A stretch of DNA of 64,000 nt from an uncultured Bacteroidia bacterium (lineage in GTDB: Bacteria; Bacteroidota; Bacteroidia; Bacteroidales; UBA932), in assembly GCA_902794005.1 (NCBI GenBank), contig CADBFO010000004.1:105698-169697 (forward strand), written 5' to 3'. Numbering within the stretch: position 1 is the stretch's first letter; the number at the start of each line of letters is the position of its first letter. The notes under the pieces are model-generated. The model ran no database searches and had not been told where the DNA came from. It saw only the letters and a program-made list of their open reading frames with translations. Positions 37,479-47,179 of this stretch are shown here, one piece after another. Position numbers and translations under genes: made by a program.

Positions 37479-40412
37479 CTATTGTCCTTCGAACTTTCGG
37501 AGGACGGTTTTCAGAAGGATTTCCAGTTCGGGAGAGGCCTCCAGAGGGAAGCCGAAGGCGGCGACGCGCCAGGCGCCGGCATCGAAGTAGGTGGCGGCGG
37601 TGACGTTGGTGCCCTGGTAACGCATGATGGCTTTTGTCCGGGCCGAAGCCGGGGCCAGGCCGTCCGGGTTCTCCACCCGGTACATCAGCGGGCTCCAGGC
37701 GCGGTTGTAGCTGGCTGCGGGAAGACCGCTTCCGGCGAAGGGCTGCACAATGCCGGAATAGTCTCCGAAATTGCTCACCCACTGGTATCCCAGCACCTCC
37801 CGGACAAAACTCCGCGTCTGTTCCGGCGCTTTGGGGACGCCCGGGAAAACGCTGTCCCAGGCATCCGTGGCAATATAACTCCCGGAAAGAATCAGGTTTC
37901 CGCTGCCGGCGGTGAACTGCCGGAGGGCGTTTTGGAGCGCTTCCGGGAACACGCTGTAGCGGTCGGGGATGGCGCCGCGGCCGATGCGGGTGGTCAGCTG
38001 CTTGCCGCAGATCAGGTCCAGGGCAAAGGCATCGGAAAAGCCGTCGAAGGCAGCCGCGCTGCTGGATTCCACGGCATAGCCGGCATTCATGAGTGCACGG
38101 GCATGGCGGGCCGTGAAGTCGAAGTTGTTTCCGGCCACAAGGCTTCCGCCCAGGTCGGTATTGGAACCGCCGAATCCGGGGTTGTCATCGTCGGTCCAGG
38201 GCTTGGTACGGTCGAATTCATAGACCGTTCCGGCCAGGAGCAGATCGCTTCCCCAGGGGACGCCGCTGTCCAGGTGGTCGGTGAAACCGGCATACTGGGG
38301 AGAGTCAAACCAGGTAGGGGAGGATACGCGCGTGAAATTATTGACCACAAGCACTTTACGGGTGCTTTCCCGGGGTTTTCCGGCCGCCAGGATCTCGGAA
38401 GGGAAACTCTCTCCGCCCTGGTTGCAGGCCGTGATGGCATAGCTGAACAGTTCTCCGGGCTCCAGCGAGAGGGTACAGCTGGTATCCGGAATCTGGAGGC
38501 CTGCGGTGAAAGCTCCGCCGCCGCGGCGGATATACACTTTGTAGTAGTCGGGCTTGGCTGTGGGCTCCCCGCTGTCTTCCGCGGGCTGCCAGGAGAGGGT
38601 CACTTTGTCGCCTTCCAGCCTGGCCCTGAACTTTTCTACCGGCAGGGGCTGCACTACATAGGAGCAGTTGTATCTGGAACTCAGGTACTTGAGGATGCCT
38701 TTGTAAACACTGCGGGCTACGGTAAAGCGGAACTTCGGGTCCAGGCCGTAGCGCATGTCGGCAAAATTCTGGTGGGCCAGCAGTTCCAGAATCATGGACG
38801 GGACCTGCGGGACGCGGCTTTCGCTGTAGGAGCGGTCCCGGATGTCGCGCCGGGTCCAGAGCGGCTCGTAGCCGGTCCGGATGTCCTGCACCACCTGGCT
38901 TTGGACAAAATCGGCCAGCAGGCGGCTTGTGAGGCGCTTTTCTCCGTCCGGGAACACTTCGTTCCCTTCGCTGCGGAGGGTGTAGATGGCCAGGGTGCCC
39001 ACGATGGAATCGTTGGGCGTGACCCCGGCGTCGGAATGCAGGGCCAGGGCCAGGTCCAGCGGAATTTTGCGTCCGGGAACATCGGGCGCCACGCGGGAAC
39101 CGCCGCTCATCTCATTCACCCAAATGCCGCGGGAAGAAAGGTCTTTCTTGTAGTCTCCTTCCCATTTGTCCAGAAGGGCCATGTCCAGGCCGGAATACTG
39201 GCAGTTGTACAGGGCGCCTTCTACATAGGAGGGCAATCCGGAAAGGGTTCCTTCCCGTTCCACCTTGCCCATTCCGCCGCCGAAACGGACGGCATCGGCC
39301 GTGACCACCCCGTTGTAATCGCTTCTGTTGCTCAGCGAAACATAGCCTTTGGTTCCTTTGTCGAAGTAGAAACTGCCCAGATAGACCCAGGTGCCGCCGC
39401 CCATCTGCTGGTTCACGTGCCGAAGGGTTTTTCCGCCCATGTGATGGACGGTGTAGCGGGCATCGACCGTGCTGCGCGGCAGGGTCTTGTAACTCACATA
39501 GACGGCATAAACGCCTTTCTCGGGGATGTCGGGCCGCCAGATGGCCTCGCTGTGTTCTCCGTCGTCGCCGCGGCTGGCGGTGCTCATACGGGCCGTTCCC
39601 ATCCGGAAAGGATTGTCGGCGCCGCTGTATCGTTCCTTGGCGTCGGCAAAACCTTCGCCGGCGTTTTCCCAAGAGCCTTTTTCTTCGTACCGGCCCTGCA
39701 GGCGGACCCCGTTTTTGCGGGCTCCCGGGAAGGCGGCATCGTTGTCGCAGACCACCTCCCAGCTCTGGGGGTCCCGTTCCCGGGGCGACAGGACCACGGC
39801 CCCGGCGTTCTCCAGCATGGGCATCAGGAATGGAACCACGTAACTCTGGGTATAAAGGTCTTCCACCGTGCGGTGGGTGGCGCTGCGCTGCCATTCCCAG
39901 CGGCGGGTGGTCTCTTCCCAGTAGCGTCCGTGGCTCTGCCAGAGGGCGATGTGCCTGCCGCTCAGGCCTTTGGGCCAGTTGTCATCGCCGCGGACCAGTG
40001 GCGGAACGGACGTGCGGGGATCGTCCACTTTGAAGGCGGTGACAACAGGCTTTCCGTCATGGCCGATGGCGGGAATCACCAGCTCGGCGATGTTCTGGTT
40101 CTTGGCATAAATGCTGCCCACCGTATAGTTTCCCAGCACGGAAGAGGCCAGATCGCCCAGCTGCTTTCGGAACCAGGTGACATCCCCTGGTCTCCAGGGA
40201 TAGGCGCCGATGGCTGCCGAGTATTGAAAATCCAGGGCCTTCCCCTTTACCGTCACTTTCTCCAGTTTAAAGAGGATGTCAACGCCTGTGCGGCGCTTGA
40301 GACGCTGTTGAAGGGAATCGTTGGCTTCGCGGAAGTCCCGGGCGCGGGGCTGCGAAAAGCTTGCGGGGGCCAGAAGAATCAGAAGGAGGAGGGAAGGGAG
40401 GATTTTTTTCAT
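37479..40412 (-). CDS. Secreted amidase-like protein with golvesin-type and fibronectin III domains
   Basis: 977 residues. Signal peptide KKILPSLLLLILLAPASFS, then Q. A golvesin C-terminal-like beta-sandwich is clear around residues 330-430 (VYAVYVSYKTLPRSTVDARY, GTWVYLGSFYFDKG). It interrupts an N-acetylmuramoyl-L-alanine amidase-3-like domain, of which IALWQSHGRYWE and LALALHSDAGVTPNDSIVGT are the likely metal-site segments. A fibronectin III domain (VTLSWQPAEDSG) and a C-terminal Rossmann-like region (KVLVVNNFTRVSSPTWFDSP) complete it. Such proteins are sometimes labelled xanthan lyase in databases; sequence favours peptidoglycan or glycan binding. It overlaps the VanZ gene by 4 nt. Confidence 0.72.
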   Translation of the reverse strand: MKKILPSLLLLILLAPASFSQPRARDFREANDSLQQRLKRRTGVDILFKLEKVTVKGKALDFQYSAAIGAYPWRPGDVTWFRKQLGDLASSVLGNYTVGSIYAKNQNIAELVIPAIGHDGKPVVTAFKVDDPRTSVPPLVRGDDNWPKGLSGRHIALWQSHGRYWEETTRRWEWQRSATHRTVEDLYTQSYVVPFLMPMLENAGAVVLSPRERDPQSWEVVCDNDAAFPGARKNGVRLQGRYEEKGSWENAGEGFADAKERYSGADNPFRMGTARMSTASRGDDGEHSEAIWRPDIPEKGVYAVYVSYKTLPRSTVDARYTVHHMGGKTLRHVNQQMGGGTWVYLGSFYFDKGTKGYVSLSNRSDYNGVVTADAVRFGGGMGKVEREGTLSGLPSYVEGALYNCQYSGLDMALLDKWEGDYKKDLSSRGIWVNEMSGGSRVAPDVPGRKIPLDLALALHSDAGVTPNDSIVGTLAIYTLRSEGNEVFPDGEKRLTSRLLADFVQSQVVQDIRTGYEPLWTRRDIRDRSYSESRVPQVPSMILELLAHQNFADMRYGLDPKFRFTVARSVYKGILKYLSSRYNCSYVVQPLPVEKFRARLEGDKVTLSWQPAEDSGEPTAKPDYYKVYIRRGGGAFTAGLQIPDTSCTLSLEPGELFSYAITACNQGGESFPSEILAAGKPRESTRKVLVVNNFTRVSSPTWFDSPQYAGFTDHLDSGVPWGSDLLLAGTVYEFDRTKPWTDDDNPGFGGSNTDLGGSLVAGNNFDFTARHARALMNAGYAVESSSAAAFDGFSDAFALDLICGKQLTTRIGRGAIPDRYSVFPEALQNALRQFTAGSGNLILSGSYIATDAWDSVFPGVPKAPEQTRSFVREVLGYQWVSNFGDYSGIVQPFAGSGLPAASYNRAWSPLMYRVENPDGLAPASARTKAIMRYQGTNVTAATYFDAGAWRVAAFGFPLEASPELEILLKTVLRKFEGQ

Positions 40413-40819
40413 GCTTTCTTTTTCTGTTTTCGGATGTCCCAGAAGAGGACGATGAGGGTGCCGAGGACCAGGGCCAGCGAATCGGCCAGAAAATCCCGGG
40501 TATCCCCGCTGCGGTAGCGGGTCAGATGGGCCTGCCCCCATTCCGTACCCAGGGCCAGAAGGATTCCCACGACGAAGGTGATTCCGGAGAAGAGCAGGGA
40601 TTGCCTCACGGTGTCCGTATATTGGTCAAAAGCCAGGAAAGCCAGGATGGGGAAGGGAAAGAACATGCAGAAATGCACCACTTTGTCGCTGGGAATGCCC
40701 AGGATGGTCCGTGGAACGGAATGCATGTTCTGAAACTGGCCGAAGCATAGGAAGAGCAACAGCGCGATGTAGAGGAAGAAAAGGACCTGAAAGGCTATTT
40801 TGTGGCGCCGGGATGTCAT
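40409..40819 (-). CDS. VanZ-like membrane protein
   Basis: 136 residues with four predicted membrane helices. The pattern DKVVHFCMFFPFPILAFLAF, then EWGQAHLTRYRSGDTRDFLADSLALVLGTL is that of VanZ-like proteins: a conserved K-x-x-HF and a later E-x-x-Q and D-x-x-AD. The name comes from teicoplanin resistance, but most members have no known function. It overlaps both neighbours by 4 nt and therefore belongs to the same operon as the CBM9-like and ABC exporter genes. Confidence 0.85.
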   Translation of the reverse strand: MTSRRHKIAFQVLFFLYIALLLFLCFGQFQNMHSVPRTILGIPSDKVVHFCMFFPFPILAFLAFDQYTDTVRQSLLFSGITFVVGILLALGTEWGQAHLTRYRSGDTRDFLADSLALVLGTLIVLFWDIRKQKKKA

Positions 40820-41499
40820 ACCAGATACAGTTCTCCAAAAAATTCAGGCCGATGAAAATCGGGTTTTTCCGTATAGACAGGGCTCCAGCTGACAAAATGC
40901 GGATGGGCGGTCTTGTCGCCGCACTTGTAGAAATTGGCGCGGATCTTCTCCGGCAGATGTTCGGCATCCATGCCGATAAGCCGGAAGGGAATGGCCACGC
41001 AGACCCGCCAGGAGTGCAGCCCCTGGAGATCCTTCGCAGGCTTCGCCTCCTCAGGATCACAACTGCTCCCGCCGTCATTCTGCGCGAAACTGTCATTCTG
41101 AGCGAAGCGAAGAATCTGTTCCATCTCCTCCTTCGGCCTTTTTACCCGTCCCTCGCGGCTGGCCCCGGTGCAGGCCAGGACCTTTCCCAGTGCATTGATT
41201 TCGAAATTGTAGTAGCTGCTGCCGTCCGGGGCTTCGATGAACACCTCCACGCAGCTGTCTTCCCACTGGCGGCCGTTGTCCTCCGTGTTCTGTGCCCGGA
41301 GGTCCAGGCCCGAGACGCGGAAATCCACCACCAGGGCGTCTTTCGTGCGGGCGATGCGTCCGCTGCAGAAGGGCGCGTAAGGGAACGTTTCCGGCCAGTT
41401 CACCTGGTCCACGTCAAAGCGCGCGCCGTCCATCTCCAGCGCAGTATCCAGATCACGGGATTCAAGCTCCACAAAGGGAACGTTCAGTTTCTTGGTCAT
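40816..41499 (-). CDS. Carbohydrate-binding family 9-like protein carrying an in-frame dispersed repeat
   Basis: 227 residues, no signal peptide. DSCVEVFIEAPDGSSYYNFE and WRVCVAIPFRLIG, with ANFYKCGDKTAHPHFVSWSP at the end, match the CBM9-like domain found in many Bacteroidota proteins. The middle (residues about 127-145) is unusual: EQILRFAQNDSFAQNDGGSS is encoded by a full 30-bp dispersed repeat plus a second partial copy. The frame is kept through it, so the repeat has become protein. It sits between two core strands where a loop would be, and the protein is probably still folded. Overlaps of 4 nt link it to the VanZ and ABC exporter genes. Ligand unknown. Confidence 0.75.
   Translation of the reverse strand: MTKKLNVPFVELESRDLDTALEMDGARFDVDQVNWPETFPYAPFCSGRIARTKDALVVDFRVSGLDLRAQNTEDNGRQWEDSCVEVFIEAPDGSSYYNFEINALGKVLACTGASREGRVKRPKEEMEQILRFAQNDSFAQNDGGSSCDPEEAKPAKDLQGLHSWRVCVAIPFRLIGMDAEHLPEKIRANFYKCGDKTAHPHFVSWSPVYTEKPDFHRPEFFGELYLV
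41091..41120 (-). repeat. Dispersed 30-bp repeat, copy 2, inside a coding sequence
   Basis: Identical over all 30 bases to 2092-2121. A partial extra copy of its first nine bases, GTCATTCTG, lies at 41074-41082. Here the minus strand is translated as part of the CBM9-like protein. Confidence 0.9.
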
Positions 41500-43346
41500 A
41501 GGGCTTGCATGTCGTTTAGTTTCTTGTAATAACCGCCCAGAGCGATGAGTTCCTCGTGTTTTCCCCGTTCCACAATTTTTCCTTCGTGCATCACCAGGAT
41601 TTCATCGGCATGGCGGATGGTGGAGAGGCGGTGGGCGATGGCGATGGTGGTGCGGGTGCTCATCAGGCGGTCCAGGGCGTCCTGCACCAGACGCTCGCTC
41701 TCGGTGTCCAGGGAGGCCGTGGCCTCGTCCAGGATGAGGATGGGCGGGTTCTTGAGGATGGCGCGGGCGATGGACAGCCGCTGCCGCTGGCCGCCGGAGA
41801 GTTTGCTTCCGCGGTCTCCGATATTGGTCTGGTATCCCTGCTCCTTCTCCATGATGAACTCGTGGGCGTTGGCAATCTTGGCGGCGGCGATGACCTGCTC
41901 CTCGGTGGCCCCTTCCACGCCGAAGGCGATGTTGTTGTAGATGGTGTCGTTGAAGAGGATGGGGTCCTGGTTCACGTTGCCCATGAGGGCGCGGAGGTCT
42001 CTGACGGCTACGTCCCGCACATCTTTCCCGTCAACGGTGAGCCGGCCTCCGGTAACGTCCCAGAAGCGGGGAATGAGGTCCACCAGGGTAGATTTCCCGG
42101 CGCCGGATTCCCCCACGATGGCAATCATCTTGCCGTGGGGAATCTCCAGGTCGATATGGCTGAGAATCTGTTTGCTGCCGTCGTAACTGAAACTTACGTC
42201 CTCGAAACGGATGCTTCCGGAGAATTGCTTGAGTTCCACGGGATCCGCCGGATCCTGGATGGGGTTTTCGGCCTCCAGGATCTTGTTGATGCGTTCCATG
42301 GAAGCGAGGCCCTTGCGCACGCTATAGGTGGCGCGGGACAGTTCCTTGATGGGCTCGATGACAGAATAGAGGATGACGAGGAAATAAATGAACGAAGGCG
42401 CGTCCATGAACTTGCCGCTGGTGATGAAGCTTTTGCCGCTGATAATCATGATACCGCCTACGCAAAGCACGATCATGAGCATGACCGTGCCCAGGAATTC
42501 GCTCACGGGGTGGGCCGTCGCCTGGCGGATGCTCACGCGGGCCACCTTGCGGCGCATGCGGTCGGTGATGTCGTGGAAACGCCGGCGCATGGTTTTCTCG
42601 GCATTGAAGGCTTTTACTACGCGGAGACCGCCCAGCGTCTCGTCCACCTGGCTCATGGTGTCGCTCCAGAGGGCCTGTGCCTCCAGCGAAGAGCGCTTGA
42701 GCTGTTTGCCGATAACGCCCATCACCCAGACGAAGGCCGGGGCAAAAACGATGGTGAACAGCATCATCTCCGGGCTCAGCCAGGTAAGGAAGCCAAAATA
42801 AATGAGGATGAGGATGGGGTCCTTGATGAGCATGGAAAGGGAGGCGATGATGGAATTCTCCACCTCCGACACGTCTCCGGTGATGCGGGCGATGATGTCT
42901 CCCTTGCGCTCCTCGGTGAAGAAGCCGATGGGGAGGCTCAGAATCTTGTTGTAAATGCGGCAGCGGATTTCCTTCACGATTCCCGTGGAGATGGGAACCA
43001 TGACGGCGTTGGACCCGAAGTAGCAGCTGGTCTTGAGGGCCGTGAAAAGAATCATCACGCCGGCCAGCATGAACAGGGTATTGGCCGCGCCGTATGTGGC
43101 GGAGAAGTCAGACACATAGTAGTACAGGTTGTTGAACGCCTTCTCGCGGAAGTCCATGGGAGTATCCCAGGGGATGAATTCGTACACCGTTTCATTCACC
43201 TTGAACAGGATGTCCAGCAGGGGGACCAGGACGGCGAAGGAAAAGATGTTGAAGACGGCGCTGAGGATGTTCAGCACGACGGAGGCGGCCAGATGGCCTT
43301 TATAGGGCGAGGCGTACTGCCTCATCAGTTTCAAAAATTCGCGCAT
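41496..43346 (-). CDS. ABC exporter, MsbA/lipid-A-flippase type, fused permease and ATPase
   Basis: 616 residues. An N-terminal membrane domain with six helices (for example AASVVLNILSAVFNIFSFAV, LFMLAGVMILFTALKTSCYF) is fused to an ATPase. The ATPase has Walker A GESGAGKST, signature KLSGGQRQRLSIA, Walker B ILILDEATASLD and the switch His in IAIAHRLSTI. This half-transporter layout works as a homodimer. MsbA-type members move lipid A or other lipids; multidrug export is the alternative. It is coupled by 4-nt overlap to the CBM9-like gene. Confidence 0.93.
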   Translation of the reverse strand: MREFLKLMRQYASPYKGHLAASVVLNILSAVFNIFSFAVLVPLLDILFKVNETVYEFIPWDTPMDFREKAFNNLYYYVSDFSATYGAANTLFMLAGVMILFTALKTSCYFGSNAVMVPISTGIVKEIRCRIYNKILSLPIGFFTEERKGDIIARITGDVSEVENSIIASLSMLIKDPILILIYFGFLTWLSPEMMLFTIVFAPAFVWVMGVIGKQLKRSSLEAQALWSDTMSQVDETLGGLRVVKAFNAEKTMRRRFHDITDRMRRKVARVSIRQATAHPVSEFLGTVMLMIVLCVGGIMIISGKSFITSGKFMDAPSFIYFLVILYSVIEPIKELSRATYSVRKGLASMERINKILEAENPIQDPADPVELKQFSGSIRFEDVSFSYDGSKQILSHIDLEIPHGKMIAIVGESGAGKSTLVDLIPRFWDVTGGRLTVDGKDVRDVAVRDLRALMGNVNQDPILFNDTIYNNIAFGVEGATEEQVIAAAKIANAHEFIMEKEQGYQTNIGDRGSKLSGGQRQRLSIARAILKNPPILILDEATASLDTESERLVQDALDRLMSTRTTIAIAHRLSTIRHADEILVMHEGKIVERGKHEELIALGGYYKKLNDMQAL

Positions 43347-43361
43347 GTCAGCAAAAATACT

Positions 43362-44159
43362 TTATAGCACCAGCAGCGGGGAGGCGATTCCCCGTTTGAG
43401 GACGCGGAGATGGATGGTTCCCGGGTCTGCGCCGGCCGCGATGAGCGCAGCGCGGGCACTGGCATAAGCCAGTTCGGGCGTGTTGTTGTTGCCGCTCAGG
43501 TGGCACAGGAACAGGTTCTTGAGCCCCGGATGGAAAAAGGCAGCGATCGCCTCTGCACAGGCATCGTTGGACAGGTGGCCGATGCCGTGGGATATGCGGT
43601 CCTTGAGCACCTGGGGGTAGTCTCCGCCCAGCAGCATGTCCATGTCGTAGTTGGATTCCACCACCACCGTGGTGGCCTGCGAGGCCCATTGAAGCGCTTC
43701 GGGGGTGGTGTGTCCCATGTCCGTCATCAGCACGAAGAGTTCCTCGCCGCTTCGGATGGCATATCCCACGCATTGGGTGGCGTCGTGCGGCACCACGAAG
43801 TACTGGACGTCGAAGTCTTCCGTCACGGGATTCCAGACGCCGGGGCTGAGGTTCTGTTTGCAGGGGCCTATCCAGTCCCGCGTGAACGGATGGTGCAGCA
43901 GAGCTTCATGGAGGAGCTGCGTTGTCCATACCGGCACTGCCAGACGCTTGCAGAAGGAGCCGAGGGAGCGGATGTGGTCTCCGTGGTCATGCGTGACCAG
44001 GATGGCCGAGATGTCGGCATACCCGAGATGCAGGTTTTCCATTTCTTTTCTGATGCGGCGGATTCCCACGCCGGCATCGATCAGGATGCCGGAATGCGGG
44101 CCCAGGAGCAGGGAGCAGTTCCCGCAGCTGCCGCTGGAAAAACTGACAAAGCGTATCAC
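43362..44159 (-). CDS. Metallo-beta-lactamase-fold hydrolase, YycJ/WalJ type
   Basis: 265 residues. IRFVSFSSGSCGNCSLLLGP is the typical start of the YycJ branch, and AILVTHDHGDHIRSLGSF contains the HxHxDH metal motif. NLFLCHLSGNNNTPELAYAS near the C-terminus is a second family motif. Members are double-zinc phosphodiesterases or nucleases tied in Gram-positives to cell-wall signalling and DNA repair; the Bacteroidota role is not known. It begins by a 4-nt overlap with the TPR gene upstream and precedes the ABC exporter after 15 nt. Confidence 0.88.
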   Translation of the reverse strand: MIRFVSFSSGSCGNCSLLLGPHSGILIDAGVGIRRIRKEMENLHLGYADISAILVTHDHGDHIRSLGSFCKRLAVPVWTTQLLHEALLHHPFTRDWIGPCKQNLSPGVWNPVTEDFDVQYFVVPHDATQCVGYAIRSGEELFVLMTDMGHTTPEALQWASQATTVVVESNYDMDMLLGGDYPQVLKDRISHGIGHLSNDACAEAIAAFFHPGLKNLFLCHLSGNNNTPELAYASARAALIAAGADPGTIHLRVLKRGIASPLLVL

Positions 44160-46141
44160 GGGCGCTCCTCCTTTTCACAGTAACGGGAAATGACATCGTA
44201 CGACCCTTCCACGCCCAGTTCTCCGGCCCGGGACAGGTCGATACAACCTTTCTCCTTGTCTTTCAAATAGATGAGCACCAGGCCGCGGTTGAAATAGGCA
44301 CTGCCCAGCCACGGGTACAGGCGGATGGCCTTGTCGTAGCTGTCAATGGCTTCTACGAAACGGGAACTGAGGCAATACAGGTTGCCCAGATTAAACTGCA
44401 AGTAGGGGAGGGACGGCAGGATGGCCGCGGCCGCTTCCATGTCCTGCAAGGCTTCGGAATAGTCGTATTCGCGGGTTACCTGTTCCCGGACGCGGGCACG
44501 GGTGTTGCCTTTGTCATCCATGGTGAGGGTTTGTACGTTGGACTCGAAAGAGGCGATGAACTCGATCATCTCGGCCCTGAGGGCACCCCGGTTCATGAGG
44601 TAGAACGCTTTGTAGTATTGGGCGTACGGGTCCTGGCTTTCTTCCTCCACGGCATCGGTAAAGTGCTGCAGCGCCGTAGAGTATTGTTTGAGCCCCATGT
44701 CCTGCAAGCCCTTGAAGAACGGGTCTTCCACCTTTTCTTCCAGAAGGGCCGATGTCACCGGCAATGCGGTGGGGGCGGCGCTGATTTCCGCCGGAAGCGG
44801 AGCCTTTGCCAGGAATCCGTCCAGGAGGCGGTTCTCGTAGCGGTGGGCCAGGGCGTAGTTGGCATCGTCCCGGCTCTTGGTGACGACGAAGCGGTAGAGG
44901 GGTTTCAGGTTGATGTCCACGTCCCGATGGCGCAGCATTTCGTCCTCGAAATTGCCGCCCCGGGCGAAATCGGCATCCAGCGCGAGCAGACTGCTGTATT
45001 TTTTGGTGGTGTCGGAGAAATTGGCGCCGCCGGAGGTGACTTTCTCGTATTCGGCCACTTTGGCACGGGCTGTCCTGTAGTCTTCCTTGGAGGCGCGGGT
45101 CATGCCCATCTGCAGTTCTACGAATGCGCGGTTCATGTAGGCCTTTGCGAAATCCGGGTACAGTTCGATGGCTTTGTTGTAGTCGGCCAGGGCATCGTCC
45201 CAGCGCTGCATCTCGATGAAATAACCGGCCCGGTTGAAATACGCCAGGACGTTGCCGGGGTTGATGGCGATGACGCGGTCCATGTCCGACAGGGCGCCTT
45301 CGTAATCTCCCACCTGTGCGCTCAGGAGGCTGCGGTTGTACAGGGTGAGGGCGTTGCCGGGTTCGTACTTGAGAACGGTGTTGAGGTCGGCCATGGCGGC
45401 GTTGAGGTCTCCGGTTTCACTCCTGACGATGGCCCTTTGGAAATAGGCCAGGGTGAGGGTGGAGTCCAGTTCCACGGCTTTGTTGAAGTCTGCGAGGGCT
45501 TCATCGTACTGTTTGCGGGTGGCTTTCAGCCCGCCCCGGCGGATGTACCCTTCGGGCTCGAAACGGTCCAGCCGGATGGCGTGGTTGTAGTCGGCCAGGG
45601 CCTTGGTGGTGTCTCCCAGGAAAAGATAGGATGCGCCCCGGTTCAGGAAGGACGAGGGGTCCTTGGGCTCCTTCCGGATGTACTTGTCGAAATCCGACAC
45701 GGCGCGCTCGAACTGGCGGCTCAGGAAATAGGTGACACCGCGGGTAAAATACAGGCCGGAAGAGCCCGGCCGCAGTTCGATGGCCCTTTCCAGGTCTTTC
45801 AGGGCCTGTTCGTAATCTCCGGTTCGGCTTTCGGTGATGGCACGGTAATGGAATCCGGAGGTGAAGACGGGGTTCAGGCGTACGGCCGTGGAGAAATCGG
45901 CCTTGGCGCCGCGGATGTCTCCGAGATTGTATTTGGCGATGCCGCGGTAGAAGAAAGTCCAGTAGTCGGTGGTGTCCAGCTGGGCCAGGATGTTGAAATT
46001 GGCCACGGCTTCGTTGAGCCGGCCGTCCTGGAGGGCGGTGCGGCCCCGGAAGGAGAAAACGTCCTTGTCATACTGGGCCCGGGCCGGCGTTCCCAGAAGC
46101 AGAGCCAGGCAAAGAGAGAGTATGCACCAGACGTTTTTCAT
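44156..46141 (-). CDS. Secreted tetratricopeptide-repeat protein
   Basis: 661 residues. Signal peptide KNVWCILSLCLALLLGTPARA, then Q. At least eleven TPR units follow, with the pattern A..DFxxAVxLxP.....YxxRAxxxxxxG (for example ALADYNHAIRLDRFEPEGYI, AMADLNTVLKYEPGNALTLY). A less regular middle (residues about 370-480) precedes four more repeats (EAIDSYDKAIRLYPWLGSAY). TPR arrays hold protein partners; no enzyme domain is visible. The start at 46141 follows from the signal peptide. It is divergent from the M28 peptidase and co-oriented with the metallo-hydrolase, which it overlaps by 4 nt. Confidence 0.88.
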   Translation of the reverse strand: MKNVWCILSLCLALLLGTPARAQYDKDVFSFRGRTALQDGRLNEAVANFNILAQLDTTDYWTFFYRGIAKYNLGDIRGAKADFSTAVRLNPVFTSGFHYRAITESRTGDYEQALKDLERAIELRPGSSGLYFTRGVTYFLSRQFERAVSDFDKYIRKEPKDPSSFLNRGASYLFLGDTTKALADYNHAIRLDRFEPEGYIRRGGLKATRKQYDEALADFNKAVELDSTLTLAYFQRAIVRSETGDLNAAMADLNTVLKYEPGNALTLYNRSLLSAQVGDYEGALSDMDRVIAINPGNVLAYFNRAGYFIEMQRWDDALADYNKAIELYPDFAKAYMNRAFVELQMGMTRASKEDYRTARAKVAEYEKVTSGGANFSDTTKKYSSLLALDADFARGGNFEDEMLRHRDVDINLKPLYRFVVTKSRDDANYALAHRYENRLLDGFLAKAPLPAEISAAPTALPVTSALLEEKVEDPFFKGLQDMGLKQYSTALQHFTDAVEEESQDPYAQYYKAFYLMNRGALRAEMIEFIASFESNVQTLTMDDKGNTRARVREQVTREYDYSEALQDMEAAAAILPSLPYLQFNLGNLYCLSSRFVEAIDSYDKAIRLYPWLGSAYFNRGLVLIYLKDKEKGCIDLSRAGELGVEGSYDVISRYCEKEERP

Positions 46142-46185
46142 AAAAAATTTTCTTTTCCGCCGTGAAAATGCTAATTTCGCACCAA

Positions 46186-47178
46186 ATGACAAAGTTAATA
46201 AAAATTTTGATGTTTTTGTCGCTGGCGGCCTGCATTCCTGCCGCCGCGCAAAGCGTCCGATATACCATAAGCCCCAAAAATGCCGAAACGGTGCTGCATG
46301 CGGAGAATATCCGCGCCACGGTGGATTATCTCGCCGGCCCCTCCCTGGGGGGACGGGCCAGCGGAACGGAGGGGGCAAAAAAAGCGGCGGTGTGGCTGGA
46401 GGATCGGTTCATGGACCTTCATCTGGAACCTTTCAGCGGCGCCTGGATGCACGGTTTCCGCGGTGCGGGTTTTTTCGGCCGCAATATCATCGGGCTGATT
46501 CCCGGGACGGCATCCCCCGCCCGCTACGTAGTGGTGATGGCCCATTTTGACAACCTGGGCACCCTGGGCGGCAACACCTATCCCGGGGCCGACAGCAATG
46601 CTTCCGGCGTGGCCGCCCTGCTGGAGATAGCCCGCATGTTCTTCCACATGAAGGAATGCAAGAAGACGTATGGGACAAGTCTCATCGTGGCCGCCCTGGA
46701 CGGCAAGGAGAAGGACCTTGCCGGTGCGGCCGACCTGTGGCGCCTCATCGAACAGGGAAAACTGAAGGACCCCGTGAGCGGGCAGGCCATTTCTCCGGAG
46801 CAGATTCTGATGGCCGTGAACTTGGATCAGCTGGGAACCGGCCTGGCTCCCATTACCAAGGGGAATCCCAACTACATCATGATGCTCTCGGACGCTTCCA
46901 CCGGCCGCCGCAGCACGCTGGAGAGCGTGAACCGGGACCTGAGAATCAACCTGGAACTGGGGTACGACTATTACGGCAGCAAGGATTTCACCCAGCTGTT
47001 CTACCGGCGCGTGAGCGACCAGCGCGTGTTCCTGGAGCACGGCATCCCCTCGGTGATGTTCACCTCCGGCATCACCCTCAACAACAACAAGGTGACGGAT
47101 ACGCCCCAGACGTTGGACTACACGCTCATGAGAAAGCGCATCCAGCTCATCTTTTACTGGTTGGATAAGATTCTGTAG
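46186..47178 (+). CDS. M28-family zinc peptidase with Lys at the usual catalytic Glu position
   Basis: 330 residues. Signal peptide TKLIKILMFLSLAACIPAAA, then Q. M28 metal residues: His 120 (VVVMAHFDNLG), Asp 136 (PGADSNASGVAALLE), Glu 175 (LDGKEKDLAG), the Asp in AVNLDQLG and the His in FLEHGIPSVMF. In the family the Glu zinc ligand is preceded by the catalytic Glu (EE); here the pair is Lys 174-Glu 175. If the alignment is right, the enzyme may bind metal but be inactive or act differently. The start at 46186 fits a -7-like box TAATTTCG at 46172-46179. The next gene converges after 1 nt. Confidence 0.85.
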   Translation: MTKLIKILMFLSLAACIPAAAQSVRYTISPKNAETVLHAENIRATVDYLAGPSLGGRASGTEGAKKAAVWLEDRFMDLHLEPFSGAWMHGFRGAGFFGRNIIGLIPGTASPARYVVVMAHFDNLGTLGGNTYPGADSNASGVAALLEIARMFFHMKECKKTYGTSLIVAALDGKEKDLAGAADLWRLIEQGKLKDPVSGQAISPEQILMAVNLDQLGTGLAPITKGNPNYIMMLSDASTGRRSTLESVNRDLRINLELGYDYYGSKDFTQLFYRRVSDQRVFLEHGIPSVMFTSGITLNNNKVTDTPQTLDYTLMRKRIQLIFYWLDKIL

Positions 47179-47179
47179 C

